The position numbers and the translations under genes were made by a program. Shown one piece after another: positions 19,206-30,713 of a stretch of 64,000 bases of DNA (positions are counted from its first letter, which is position 1; the number at the start of each line of letters is the position of its first letter). Under the pieces are notes generated by a model. The model was not told where the DNA came from. It worked only from the letters and a program-made list of their open reading frames with translations, and made no database searches. Where the stretch lies: contig JAZKJV010002316.1 in assembly GCA_037367405.1 (NCBI GenBank), positions 62,001 through 126,000 of the forward strand, read 5' to 3'. The DNA is from Ottelia alismoides. Taxonomy: Eukaryota; Streptophyta; Magnoliopsida; Alismatales; Hydrocharitaceae.

Positions 19206-21850
19206 GATGAAAGAGGAGTCCCTAGAAAGGAACCCGCCACAAAAATATTCATTTAAATAGAGTAACAATTACAACCTATGTTTCAATGGTACCATAGCCG
19301 AAATTCAAAACACAGAAAAATCATAGGTTTTGCCATATAAACACTAAAGCCCTAAAGTGACCCAGCACGTTGCCATAAACGAACGGATGGTTCTAAAAAT
19401 CTTCTTGTTTCTCACATACCAGATGGCCCACAACAAGGCAAAAGGAACAATCATGTTATCCTGCGTGTTACCACAAGCCGCTCTCACTGAACTCCAGTAA
19501 AACTCGATGTCCCCCGACCTAAGCTAAGATATGTCTGCATGCTCCCAAACCACACCTGAAGAAACACACCCAAATAAGAGATGCTCCGAATCCTCCTGCT
19601 CGACGCCGCATCTGTCGCAGACGGTGTCCTCGTTGCCAAGTATCCTTACCCTATGCATCTTTGAGAATAGGCACCCTTGTCGCGCCAACCACATGAAGAC
19701 CTTTATTTTCATTAGAACCTTGTTGGCCCAAATAATCTTGAAAATTCGGTCTTCCTCCCCCCGCTCCGACCCTTGCAACCTGCAGAAAAATTTGTAAGCT
19801 TTCTTTACAGAAAAATTCCCCTCCCTCCACACAAAGTGGTCTCTGCCCCCTTATGGCCCCTCGACATCCGCCAAGTCACCCAAAATGGTCACAACCTCCT
19901 CGCACGTCTGGTCCGAAATAACAATCATGAAAGTGGGGCACCAAGATCTAATCGACCAAAAGCGGTGCACCATGGTACCTTAGTTGGCCGCAATGACATA
20001 CAAGCGTGGGTACTTATCCCTAAGAGGGCTCTCACCCACCCAGTCGTACCCAGTCGTTTTCCTAAGAGGTAAAACTACGTCCATTCCCTAAAGCTGGTCT
20101 AATCACCTTCTCCAGCTCAGGCAACACACTGGACATCCCTCTCCAGAGAGAAGATTGCTGCCTGCAGGACTCTGCTCTCCACTGACCTTTGACTCCATAA
20201 ATGCTTCGCAGCACGTTGCATACCAGGTCATCCGAATTTCCCCATACTCTAACGGCCCACTTCGCCAGTAGTGCCTCGTTCATGTGCTCCTAATTTTGGA
20301 TTCTTAGGCTCCCAACTTCTTTGGCAAAGTCACAGTGTCCCATCCAATCAGGTGCAATCTCCTATCTTCCTGCTTTCCGTTCGACCAAAAGAAGAATTTC
20401 ATCAGACCTTCTAATCTCTTCCGCACGCCCACAAGTACCAACCACGTGGAGAAGAAAAAAATTGGTATTGCAGAGAGGTCTTGCTTAAGGAGCACCAGTT
20501 TTCCGCCCTTGGTCAAAGTTCTTGCCTTCCACCCCGTCATCTTACTCTATACCTTATCAACCACCTTCTTCCAGTCCATCCTCAGTTTACCAACCACAGG
20601 GGGAGCCCCAAGTAGGTGGTTGGGAGGGATCCCTCCGGACAACGTAGGACCCGAACAAGAGCACTTATCTCATCCCGTGTGACCCCAAACGGGAAGACCC
20701 TCGACTTCCCCTGTTCAACCTCAGCCCCGACACCTCACCGAAAATCTCCATGATGCAGGATGCATTTTTCGTATGATCCGGGCCTCCATCGATAAACAGA
20801 ACCGTGTTGTCCGCATACTGCAGAATGGGGATGGAGATGCCCTCCCTCCTGTACCCGTCGTAGAAGCCATCCTTTGTTGTCAACCTCATCATCATTGGCA
20901 GTTCATCTGTCACAATGACAAAGAGAAGTGGCGCCAACGGGCATCCTTGTCTCACCACCCGTTGGGGCTGGAAAAAACCCCCTCCGGCCGCCCATTCACC
21001 ATCACCGAGTAGGACGCTGTTGTGATGCATCTCTTCACCCACCTAATCCACTATGCAAGGAAGTCTCTCTTCTGCATCAACCTCCAAAGGAAGCGCAAAT
21101 CAACACAGTCATATGCTTTTGAGAAGTCCACCTTCCACATCACCCCTCTCTGATTTCCCTCTTCCAGTCCAGCACTAACTTCGATGCGGCGACCCAAGAG
21201 TCAACCATCTGCCTACCTGGAACAAAAGCCGTTTGCTCGGGTGATACGATGTCACCCAACACCTTCTGCAGGCGGTTCACCAGAACCTTTGCCACAAGTA
21301 GGTAGATCACATTGGATAATGCGATAGACCTGAAGTCCTCCACATGAACCGCCCCTCCCACTTCGACAACAGAAAAAATAACGCCTTGTTTAACCTCTCA
21401 AAACCCTGGTTCCCCTCCTCAAACTCGTGCAGGACTGCCACCACATCCGCCTTAACACAATCCCAGAACTCCCTGAAGAAAAAAATCAGGAACCCATCTG
21501 GAACTGGGGCCCCATCCGCATAGATTATCACAAAGCCTGCTTAGCCTCCTCTTCCGCGATAAGTGTAACTAGGCTTTCCACCTTCTGGGTGGAGATGCAC
21601 CCCACACCCCGTCCAACCAGCCCCATCCCTCCCCTCTCACTCTCCTGGAGAAAGCGAGGAAATGTGACCTTAGCCGCCGCCAAATATCCACATCTTTTGT
21701 TGCCCTCTCCCCACCCAGGTCAATGCTCCTGATGAGTTCCGTCGCCTTCTACCACTAGCAACTGCGAGAAAAAAACTTTGTATTATTATCTCCCTCATTC
21801 AACCACTTCTGCCTTAACCTCTGCCTCTGATAATAACTTTTGGTGATAAA
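19206..21850 (-). pseudogene. L1-type LINE ORF2 remnant, tail to tail with the previous LINE
   Basis: Minus-strand fragments in order: WLNEGDNNTKFF-like linker (about 21800), VEDFRSIALSNVIYLLVAKVLVNRL and SPEQTAFVPGRQMVDSW (21340-21190), QRVVRQGCPLAPLLFVI and the catalytic box as YADN (20960-20800), LTKGGKLVLLKQDLSAIPIFF (20510), WAVRVWGNSD (20250), and zf-RVT WREGNFSVKKAYKFF...CDRCGVEQEDSEHLLFGC (19830-19545). The order is that of plant L1 ORF2. Frameshifts and stops separate the pieces. The 3' end abuts the 3' end of the plus-strand LINE near 19205. Confidence 0.9.
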
Positions 21851-22229
21851 TTGTGAAGTTTTTGGGCCCCCTCCTATACGGTGGTAGCCCTTTTTTCTTT
21901 CAAAAAAAAATAAAAAATAAAATAACTGTGATACTGATAGTCACAAAATATCCAAATAGTCCTTGTGTATTTGTGAAGACATCTATATACATATCTACTT
22001 TGTCCCTTTCCAAAGGATCATTTATCAATCTCTTCATGCAAGCAGATAATCCAATTTTATCTCAATGTCGTGAAAATAAAGCCTTTAAGTTATATCGGGA
22101 TTAAAGGAGTAGACATCAACCTGCAAATGAGTATGGAGTTGACGATCCCATCTAGCATCCACGATGTCCAAAAATGCTTTGTATTTCTCTTCCTCGTTGC
22201 TAAATGCATGGGCAATTTCCTCTTTCAGT

Positions 22230-22618
22230 CAAGCTTGTAAAAGTCGGCCGACTAGTCGAGTCGGGGGGGGGGGGTAAGCCAACTCGACTAGTCTTAGTCG
22301 GCCATTAGTCGGTCAACCGACTTTTACATCAGGTTTTTTTAATTTATTTTTTCTTTTTTATAAGAAAACTTATGTTAATATGCTTAGTGTTATATTTAAA
22401 ATCAATTATTTCTTTTGTTTCATTATGATAATATAGAAAATGTATAAATCTATGTTAATATATAGTAGTTTATGTATAAGAAATGATTTATATAATTAAA
22501 ATAATAGAAAATTCAAAAACTCAAGGCTGACTAAATACGATTAGTCGCCCGACTTCCGGTTAATCCTTGATCAGTGTCCCCGCCGGCCGAGTACCAACTA
22601 CGGTTTTTTGCAACCTTG
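22230..22618. mobile_element. hAT-like non-autonomous element 5 (389 bp, AGTCGG family)
   Basis: The flanks are CTTTCAGT (22222-22229) and CTTTCACT (22619-22626), 7 of 8 matching. The ends are CAAGCTTGTAAAAGTCGG and, inward from the right, CAAGGTTGCAAAAAACCG. It shares the AGTCGG words, the G-run and the AT-rich core with element 2 (13909-14367), in opposite orientation. It sits in the C-terminal part of the hAT transposase remnant. Confidence 0.85.
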
Positions 22619-23602
22619 CTTTCACTCTATCCATAGCTTCATAAATGAAACCCATTGACGGATATTATTTTTAATCAACTATTTATATAATTCAAATCCA
22701 TGCTGGAAGATTCGACTATTTTTACGCTGGCTGTTGACTATCTAATGCAACCCCCACAATGGGGGATTTGAGCCTTGGTCTTTTGGGTGGTAAGTACATT
22801 ACACTACCACCAAACTATTTAAGTGGGTTTGAGTAAGAATCAATGTAGCCGACCCTACTTATAGTGGGAGAAGGCTTCATCATTTTAATTTTTCATAGAA
22901 CTATGATCAAGGTTTTTGTTGTTCTAATCACATAGACGACACCAATCTTAAAAGATTTGCTTCTCAAAATTATGTTGCACGTACTTTGCCATTAATGCTT
23001 GTAAGCATAGGGACTCCTTTACCATGTATTGGAAGTAAAAAATGAGTTAAGAGAGTCCCTAACACTGTAATCACTGCAACATGAGGAGAATTGTAGCAAA
23101 ATGTGCCTGGTTGCACCAAATCGCTGCATGTCTTTTACACTGTCTTGGTGAAAATCCAACCTTGCGCATAAATGTAGTTGATGACTCTTTGTGCTTTTTT
23201 GAATGTAGAGGCATGGATAGTCAATTTCAACATGTCTTTTTAACATCCAGTCAATGCAATGGGCTGCGTATGAGGTCCAATATAATTGTTTTCTCTTCTC
23301 CATCAATAATCTTCGAGCCATCTTGTAGTTCGAGGCATTATTAACTATAACTTGTATACCATTTCGATCAACCTCCTCAACTACACTATCAATGAGGGAG
23401 AAGAGTGATTGTGCATACTTTGTTGTATTGGTTGCATCTACGAACTTCAAGAACTAAGTCCCCTTTGGATTGATTACCGAAAAGATTGATAACTGAACAA
23501 CCCTTTGTGTTTGTCCAACCATTAGACATGATGGTACGACCCGTTTCTGCCCAAGAGGCCTTTATCTCATACATCAGATTGCCAATTGTGTTTACTTCTT
23601 CC

Positions 23603-23819
23603 CAAGGCCCTAAATATTGGTTTCGGTCACCATTTTGGTGACCGACCGAAATGGAATTTCGGTAGACATTCGACCGAAATTTTGGTCATTTCGATCATTT
23701 TTTGTACTAGGATCCCCATATTTCGGTCATTGCGGCCATTTTCAGTCGAATTTCGATTTCGACAGGATGTCGATATTCGACATAAATTCGATCGAATTTC
23801 GTTGAAATTTGAGGCCATG
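23603..23819. mobile_element. hAT-like MITE 6 (217 bp, TTTCGGTC words)
   Basis: A perfect 8-bp target duplication CTTCTTCC is at 23595-23602 and 23820-23827. The ends are CAAGGCCCTAAATATTGG and, inward from the right, CATGGCCTCAAATTTC. The body is almost entirely TTTCGG/CCGAAA and CGAATTTCG words. It interrupts the DUF659 region of the hAT transposase remnant. Related copies are at 50982-51198 (217 bp) and 56922-57127 (206 bp), both in the other orientation. Confidence 0.88.
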
Positions 23820-24585
23820 CTTCTTCCTTTAATTTTCAACTTCTCAACTTGAATCCTTCACGAAGCCATTGTCCGAGTTATGAACTATTTGTGCAATTGT
23901 AGGTCAAAAACAATCTTCCAGTTCTACGACAAGTATGACTTCTGTCCTCTTTCTTCAATGTTTCATTCAATGTGTTTCATGTGGTTGTTGCCAAACCCCA
24001 ATTATGGACATCCCAAACCAAATTCACGAAGAAATTCCGTAGCACCACTTACTTTCTTGACACCCCTAGATGCGGTCAATATTTGATGGTTGTAACTTCC
24101 ACAGGAATCTTGCATCTCATAAGCACTGATTCTACAAAATTCTTTCCATTTTCTGATATTATTCTCTTCATCCCCTTCTAATAACGCATCGTTTTATTTA
24201 AAACTTCAATGGCGATTATTGGACATCCTTTATCTTTTTTCCCAGATTTTTGTAAGGTGGTGCTTGAGTCTCGCAATTCCACTAATCATCCTCTTTATTA
24301 CAAAATCACATTGCACATAGAGTTACTACTTGCCCTTAGAAACTCTTCCATTTGGATTTCAACACAATATTTCCATCCAGGATCTCTTCAACCTCCTTCG
24401 ATATCTTTTGTGCCTCTCTTGTTTGCTTTCACTATTTTTTGAAATTCATTGTACAAGAACGGTTGCCAAAAAAAACATACTAACTTCCCGTAAGGCCAAC
24501 TAATTGCCTTTAAAAAAAAAAAATAAACCAACATTCAACATTTAATAACAACTAAATAACAACTTTGAACTAAGAAATTATTAAT

Positions 24586-24731
24586 TGTATGGAGATGAAA
24601 GGAAAGAATTGCATTACTGAGAGACCCTAGGATTCTCTTATATAGGAGAGAAACCTTGGGCAAATTACAAGAAGAAGACAAAGAAAATAGAAAATACGTA
24701 AGCAGTATAAAAGATGACAAATATATCAACA
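24586..24731 (-). repeat. 3' LTR of copia D
   Basis: The 146-bp block runs from TGTATGGAGATG to ATATCAACA, followed inside by ccccctcaagttgg, the minus-strand polypurine tract. It carries the ctcttatataggagag TATA core shared with the other copia LTRs. The bordering region to the left (24470-24585) shows nothing recognisable. Confidence 0.75.
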
Positions 24732-25671
24732 CCCCCCTCAAGTTGGAGTGTAGATATCGATCTGGCTCAGCTTTTAACATCATCTCTGGTAAGACCCTTT
24801 GTCTAGGGCCTTACTAAGTACATCTGCTGTCTGATCTCCATAGCTGACGTGAGTAGTAGCGACTAGCGATAAGAACCTTCTTTATCATGTCACGAGTGTA
24901 GTGACATTCCACCCTTATGTGCTTGGTCCTCTCATGGAAGGCAGGGTTCTTTGCAATGAAAAGAGCAGCAATGGTTGTCGCAATTGAAGGTGCATGGGAA
25001 GAGGCAACTAGATAGTCTGGTCAATAGGAACAGATCTGACCCACAACATCTCTGTGCTAGCCTGTGCCATGGTCTTGTATTCTGACTCAACACTAGATCT
25101 GACAACCACAGTCTCCGTACTCTTCTATGACATTAGGGAATTCCCTATCAACATTGTGAAGCCTGAAGTAGACTTCCTATCCTTGGGATACCAACGTAAT
25201 CTGCATTTGCACATGTTGTAGCTGAGAGGGATGTACCTTTACTGAAAAGAAGCCCTATGCTAGGTGATGCCTTCAGATACCTTAGAATCATATGGGCTGC
25301 ATCCATGTGTCCCTGTCTGGGCTGCTCCATAAACTGACTCACTTTGCTCATGACAAGGGATATATCTGGCCTGGTAATGGTTACATATATGAGCTTGCCC
25401 ACTAGTTCCCTGTATCTCCTTTTGTTGACCTCCTCAGTGTTATTATCATACAACTTCATGCTCGGGTCGTCTGCAATCTGTCATGTCTGTCTAAAAAAGG
25501 AGATTTGTAACGTGCTTCATTTGGGTCATCACAAGACCTCGCTGGTTCCTGGCAAACTCCAGTCCAAAGAAGTAGCGTAAACTATCACAAGGTCCTTGGT
25601 CATAAACTACTGACCTCGGAAATCCTTGGCAACCTGAATGCTTTGCTCGTCATCTCCTGTAACACTAATAT

Positions 25672-25835
25672 TGTAGAGATAGTTCGTAGTATTCGTAGTA
25701 TTAATATATCGTTATGTATCTTTTTGTTATTTCTTTATCTTTAGTAGACCTCTCTATAATTTACCCTTAAGGTCCCTCCCTATATAAGAGAGCCTAGGGT
25801 TTTCTGAATAATCAATCAAGTCTTTTCTCCCAACA
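25672..25835 (+). repeat. 5' LTR of copia C
   Basis: The 164-bp LTR runs from TGTAGAGATAG to CTCCCAACA. The promoter core ccctatataagagagccta lies near 25780. The downstream primer-binding site begins at 25836. Confidence 0.95.
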
Positions 25836-26274
25836 TGGTATCAGAGCCACCCTAGGGCTCTTCCTAGCCGCCGCCCCTTCCCCACCCGCCGCCCTCTCCA
25901 TCTCTTCGTCGCCCCTCGACTCTCTCTCCAGGCGGCTGCCAGTCCGCCGCCGAGAGGTCCCAAGCGGCCCCATCTTGCTGCCGCACCTACCCAGCCGACC
26001 CTTGACCGCCGCCGACTCCTCCAAGGCGGCCCCAGCCCGCCGCCGAACATCTTAGGCGGCTGCCAGACCGTCGCCGTGCCCTTCCAGGCGTCTTGAGCGT
26101 GATCCAGGTGCAAGGGCTGTAGCCCTCATCCGAGGCGTGCCCTAGTCTACCTCGTCTCTTCCGCAGATAAATGGATTTGAGTGCGTAACGTCTACATACG
26201 CACTCAAATCCGATGCAGTTAGTGTAGACAACTGTTATCCTGTCTACAAACCCTAGTTCTTCCCCAGCAGCAGT

Positions 26275-29200
26275 ATGTCAGAATCGAAGGTCGATATGCC
26301 CTCCATTGGCGCATTCAAAGGTGCTGCGCCAATAGTGAAGATGGACGGGTCTAACTACGAGCTCTGGGCTATGCAGTTCATGAGCCTCATGAAGTCGAAT
26401 GGTAAGAAGCACATTCTTACCGAGGATGAGCCCGCTGAGAAGACAGGGATATATGCCTCATGGGAGGCTGATGACTCCTACGCAAAGGTCTGGTTGTCTG
26501 GTACATTGACGATGGAGATTGCTAATGATGTCCTCCATCAACCCACTGCTAAGGCAATGTGGGACATTCTTGCCGCTACATATTCGCAGGTGCGAAATGA
26601 GACAAAGATGTTGCAGCTTCAGCATGACATCTTCACAATGAAGTAGAGCGGCAGACCTCTTCATTCTCTATACACATCCCTAAGAGGGATGTTTGAGAAG
26701 CTATACAGTACCATTCCACTCACTGCTACTCCTGAGCAGCAGAAGGCGTTTCGGAATGCCACCATGGTGGGTGTTCTACTTGCGGCTCTTGATCCTGAGT
26801 ATGATGCCGCCCGGTCCCAGATCCTAGCTGATGCAGTTATTCCTCTAGTGGAGGATGTTTATAGAAGGCTAAGTCGCATTCCAGTCTCCTCAAGCTCCTC
26901 TACTCCACCCCCATCAGCGATGGCAGTCTCGCGTGGTAGAGGTGGTCTGCATTCTGGTCGGGGTCGTGGACGTGGCTGTGGACCCCAGGGAAGGGGTGGT
27001 CGCTTCAGTCAGACATGTTCTTATTGTCACCGCACGAGACACTCAGAGGAGACATGCTATTCTAAGCATGGATTCCTAGCATCGGCACGTGTTGCAGAGC
27101 ATTCTCAGTCTCCTTACCCTCTACTGCAGATAGTCGATTTGACGAACTTGTGGCCCGTCTCCGAGATATCATGCCACATACATCTGCTGATTCGTCTGGT
27201 GGCTCTTCAGATATTGCTGCCACCGCCTCTGCCAGTTCATCCGCTGCGGCGAGCACCTCAGGTAGATATACTGCATTCACAACACCTCATGATATATCTG
27301 ACTGGGTTATAGATTCCGGAGCCACGCATCTTCTCTGTCGAAATAGAGGTAGATTACAGGCCTACAGGGACATTCCTCCTGGCCGCTCAGTGCATATAGC
27401 TGATGGTACCCATTCGCCCCTGGTTGGACAGGGGGAGGTTTTTCTATCTTCCACTATGCAGCTACAGAATGTCTTACATGCTCCTGAGTTCTCAATGAAC
27501 TTGTTGTCTATCAGTCAGATTACGAAGGATTTGAATTGTCGTGCTATATTTGACCCGTCTTCTCTCATTTTTCAGGACATACTCACGGGCAAGGTGATTG
27601 GCTGTGGCTCTGAGCATAATAGTTTATATCGACTGGTTCGGGATTCCTATGCTGGTGTCTCTTCTCACTCTGCTGGACCAGTCTCTCCGTACATTTGGCA
27701 TCTCCGGTTTGGTCACCTTCCACTTCAGAAAATGCGCCATCTTCTACCCCAGATCTCTCCTAGTTCGTCCTTTCGTTGTGAAGCGTGTCAGTTGGGAAAG
27801 CATCACAGGTCGAGCTTCCCAAGTCGTCCGAGTCGGAGCAGTAGCTCCCCTTTTGAGTTGTTACATATAGATATATGGGGTCCGAGTCGTGTTCCCGATC
27901 ATCAGGGGCACAGGTTTTATCTTGTGGTAGTGGACGATTTCTCTCGTGTGTCATGGGTTTTTCTTCTGAAAAATAAATCTGAAGCAGGAGATGTGATCAA
28001 GAATTTTCTTAATGAAGTGCACAATGTTTTTTCCTCCTCTGTTAAATATGTTCGGACGGATAATGCCCTTGAATTTTGTACACGCTCACTTTCCCTATTT
28101 CTTTCCTCAAAGGGTATTATTCACCAAACCACTTGTGCGTATACCTCACAACAAAATGATGTGGCGGAAAGAAAACATCGCCATCTCTTGGATATTACTC
28201 GGACACTATTGATTCAGAGTTGTGCTCCTATTTCATTCTGGGGCGACGCTGTTCTTACTGCATGCTATCTAGTTAATCGAATGCCATCCTCAGTTCTTGG
28301 TGACAAGATACCTATCTCTCTTATTTTTCCAGACAAGGAGTTATTTTCACTGACTCCACGTGTTTTTGGTACTGTCGCTTTCGTTCATCGTCTATCCCCT
28401 GGACTTGACAAACTCTCTCCTAGAGCAGTCAAGTGCGTCTTTGTTGGTTACTCCAGAACTCAGAAGGGATACCGGTGTTATGATCCTGTGACTAAGAGGT
28501 ACTTTGTGAGTGCTGATGTCACTTTCTTTGAGTCGGTCATGTATTTTTCTCCTACAGGTGACAGAATGGTACCGTCCACTACCACTGATGATATCTATGT
28601 TCCTTCACCACCTACATTGAGTACACCTGGGTTGTTCCCGGTCCCTACGCCAGCGTCACCACCACCACCTCCGCCTCCACCCATTCCACGGCCTACCATA
28701 TCACCGTTACCTAAATTCTATACACGTCGGTCCGGTCCTGCTCAGACCGCACAGCAGCCAATTATCACGCCTCAGGTATGTTCAGATGGCATTACTACTG
28801 ACGGGTCAAGTATGGTACATGTGCAGGATCCTTCAGTACAGGCAGACACTAGCCCATCCATTACAGCAGATGATGATCTTGATGTTCCGATTGCTATTCA
28901 GAAGCAGAAGAGGCAATGTACCTCTTATCCATTTGCCTCACACGTGTCTTTTCATAGCCTCACTGGTGATTTTCAGAGTTTTGCCACCGCCTTGTCTTCA
29001 GTGGACATACCACGGACATACCAGGAAGCTTTGAAGAATGATTGCTGGAAATTAGCAATGGAAGAGGAAATGAGGGCCTTACAGTCTCGTGGCACGTGGT
29101 CTTTGGTCCCTGCACCTTCTGATGCATCCATTGTGAGCTGCAAATGGGTCTTCACAGTCAAATATCGTGCAGATGGCACGTTGGATAGGTACAAAGCACG

Positions 29201-30542
29201 CCTGGTTGCCCGTGGGTTTACACAAACCTATGGTGTAGATTACATGGATACATTCTCTCCAGTGGCGAGACACTCTACTCTTCGTATTCTCCTATCTGTT
29301 GCTGTGGTCCGTGATTGGAGTATATCTCAACTAGATGTCAAGAATGCCTTTTTGTATGGGGACTTACAGGAGGAAGTCTACATGCAGCAGCCACCTGGGT
29401 TTACTGCTGAGGGGGAGAAGCACATGGTCTGTAGACTTCACAAGGCGATATATGGCCTCAAACAGAGTCCGAGAGCATGGTTCCAGAAGCTGTCCAACCT
29501 GATTGAGGAACAAGGATTCAAGAGGTCAAATGCCGATCACTCGTTGTTTGTCCAGAAGTCATCGGCAGGTACGGTTGTCATTATGGTCTATGTGGATGAT
29601 ATTCTTGTTACAGGAGACGATGTTCAGGGCATAGAGAGGGCGAAGGCATTCCTAGGCCGTCAGTTCGTTACAAAGGATCTTGGAACCCTAAGATATTTTC
29701 TGGGGTTGGAATTTGCAAGGAATGCACATGGCTTGGTGATGACCCAACGGAAGTACGTTACAGACTTCCTGGTTGAGACTGGCATGGATGGATGCAAACC
29801 ATCAAGTATTCCCATGGACCCGAGCATGAGGTTGTATGATGGTGATACTGATGAAGTAGATAAGAGGAGATATAGAGAAATGGTGGGAAAACTCCTCTAC
29901 ATTACCATAACTCGCCCAGACATTCAGTTTGCAGTTAGCAGGGTGACTCAATTTATGGAGCAGCCAAGACAGGTTCACATGGATGCTATACACATGATAC
30001 TGAGGTATCTAAAGTCTTCTCCAGGGTCAGGACTGCTATTCAGAAAGGGCACAGACTTATCCATCTCAGCGTGTGTAGATGCGGATTATGCAGGATGCCC
30101 TAAGGATCGAAAATCAACCTCAGGGTTCGCAGTGTTTGTTGGAGGCTCTTTGGTTTCTTGAAAAAGCAAGAAACAAACTGTTGTGGCAAGGTCCAGTGCC
30201 GAATCCGAATATAGGGCTATGGCTCAAGCCAGCACGGAAATGATGTGGGTTCGTTCTGTACTATAAGATCTACATGTAGCAGTGTCCCTACCTATGAAGC
30301 TTCAGTGTGACAATCAGGCAGCATTGTTCATAGCCAATAATCCATCTTTCCATGAAAGGACCAAGCATATTGAAGTTGACTGCCATTACACTAGGGACTT
30401 GATCCAGAGAGGATTGATATCCACTACACATGTGAGCTCAAGAGATCAGACTGCAGATGTATTCACCAAGCCACTGCTCAGAGGACCTTTTCAGAGATGT
30501 TCGTCCAAGCTGAGCATGATAGATATCTATGCTCCACCTTGA
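26275..30542 (+). pseudogene. Copia C gag-pol, disabled
   Basis: Gag starts MSESKVDMPSIGAFKG at 26275 and runs to a TAG at 26644 in place of the CAG of KQNGRP. It continues in frame through the RGRG region and CCHC knuckle CSYCHRTRHSEETC (about 27015), then shifts frame near 27115. From 27150 one long frame of about 1000 codons covers protease (WVIDSGATHLLC), GAG-pre-integrase, integrase (HIDIWGPSR, VDDFSRVSW, RTDNALEF), RT (SCKWVFTVKYRADG, YVDDILVTGDD) and the start of RNase H. It stops at 30159, where TGA replaces the Trp of SWKSKKQ. A further stop is near 30265. The end of RNase H ([15 protein letters not shown]) runs to 30542. Otherwise of normal length. Confidence 0.92.
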
Positions 30543-30549
30543 GGGGGAG

Positions 30550-30713
30550 TGTAGAGATAGTTCATAGTATTCGTAGTATTATTATATCGTTATGTAACTT
30601 TTTGTTATTTCTTTATCTTTAGTAGACCTCTCTGTAATTTACCCTTAAGGTCTCTCCCTATATAAGAGAGCCTAGGGTTTTCTGAATAATCAATCAAGTC
30701 TTTTCTCCCAACA
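30550..30713 (+). repeat. 3' LTR of copia C
   Basis: The 164-bp LTR follows the polypurine tract gagggggagtg, which contains the pol TGA at its start. It differs from the 5' LTR at five sites. Copia D resumes immediately after the AATAT duplication. Confidence 0.95.

Larger units (their letters stand above)
22020..24470 (-). pseudogene. hAT-superfamily transposase remnant (BED finger, DUF659, C-terminal part)
   Basis: On the minus strand, from the right: a BED-type zinc-finger segment ending GIARLKHHLTK (24330-24250, frameshifted); a DUF659 region in two overlapping frames, SWAETGRTIMSNGWTNTKG (about 23550) and FVDATNTTKYAQSLF...VIVNNASNYKMARRLLMEKRKQLYWTSYAAHCIDWML (23450-23240); then GFIYEAMDRVK (22660-22630), continued after an insertion as EEIAHAFSNEEEKYKAFLDIVDARWDRQLH (22220-22130). 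This is the layout of plant BED-DUF659-hAT transposases. It is inactivated by frameshifts and by two small hAT-like insertions. I could not locate its own terminal repeats. Confidence 0.85.
25672..30713 (+). mobile_element. Copia C: full-length copia nested in copia D, coding region decayed
   Basis: Two 164-bp LTRs (25672-25835 and 30550-30713) differ at five positions by eye. The target duplication AATAT is at 25667-25671 and 30714-30718, inside the RT region of copia D. The primer-binding site TGGTATCAGAGC is at 25836-25847 and the polypurine tract at 30537-30549. It is structurally complete but its gag-pol carries stops and a frameshift. It is older than copia B and younger than its host element. 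Confidence 0.95.

Noticed and set aside
23603..23819. MITE 6 as a PIF/Harbinger or Mutator element because of its GGCC ends
   Set aside because: The flanks give an exact 8-bp duplication when the ends are placed at CA..TG, which fits hAT and not a 3- or 9-bp duplication.
25836..25847. tRNA gene suggested by the recurring TGGTATCAGAGC
   Set aside because: It lies next to LTRs each time and is a primer-binding site. No cloverleaf is present.
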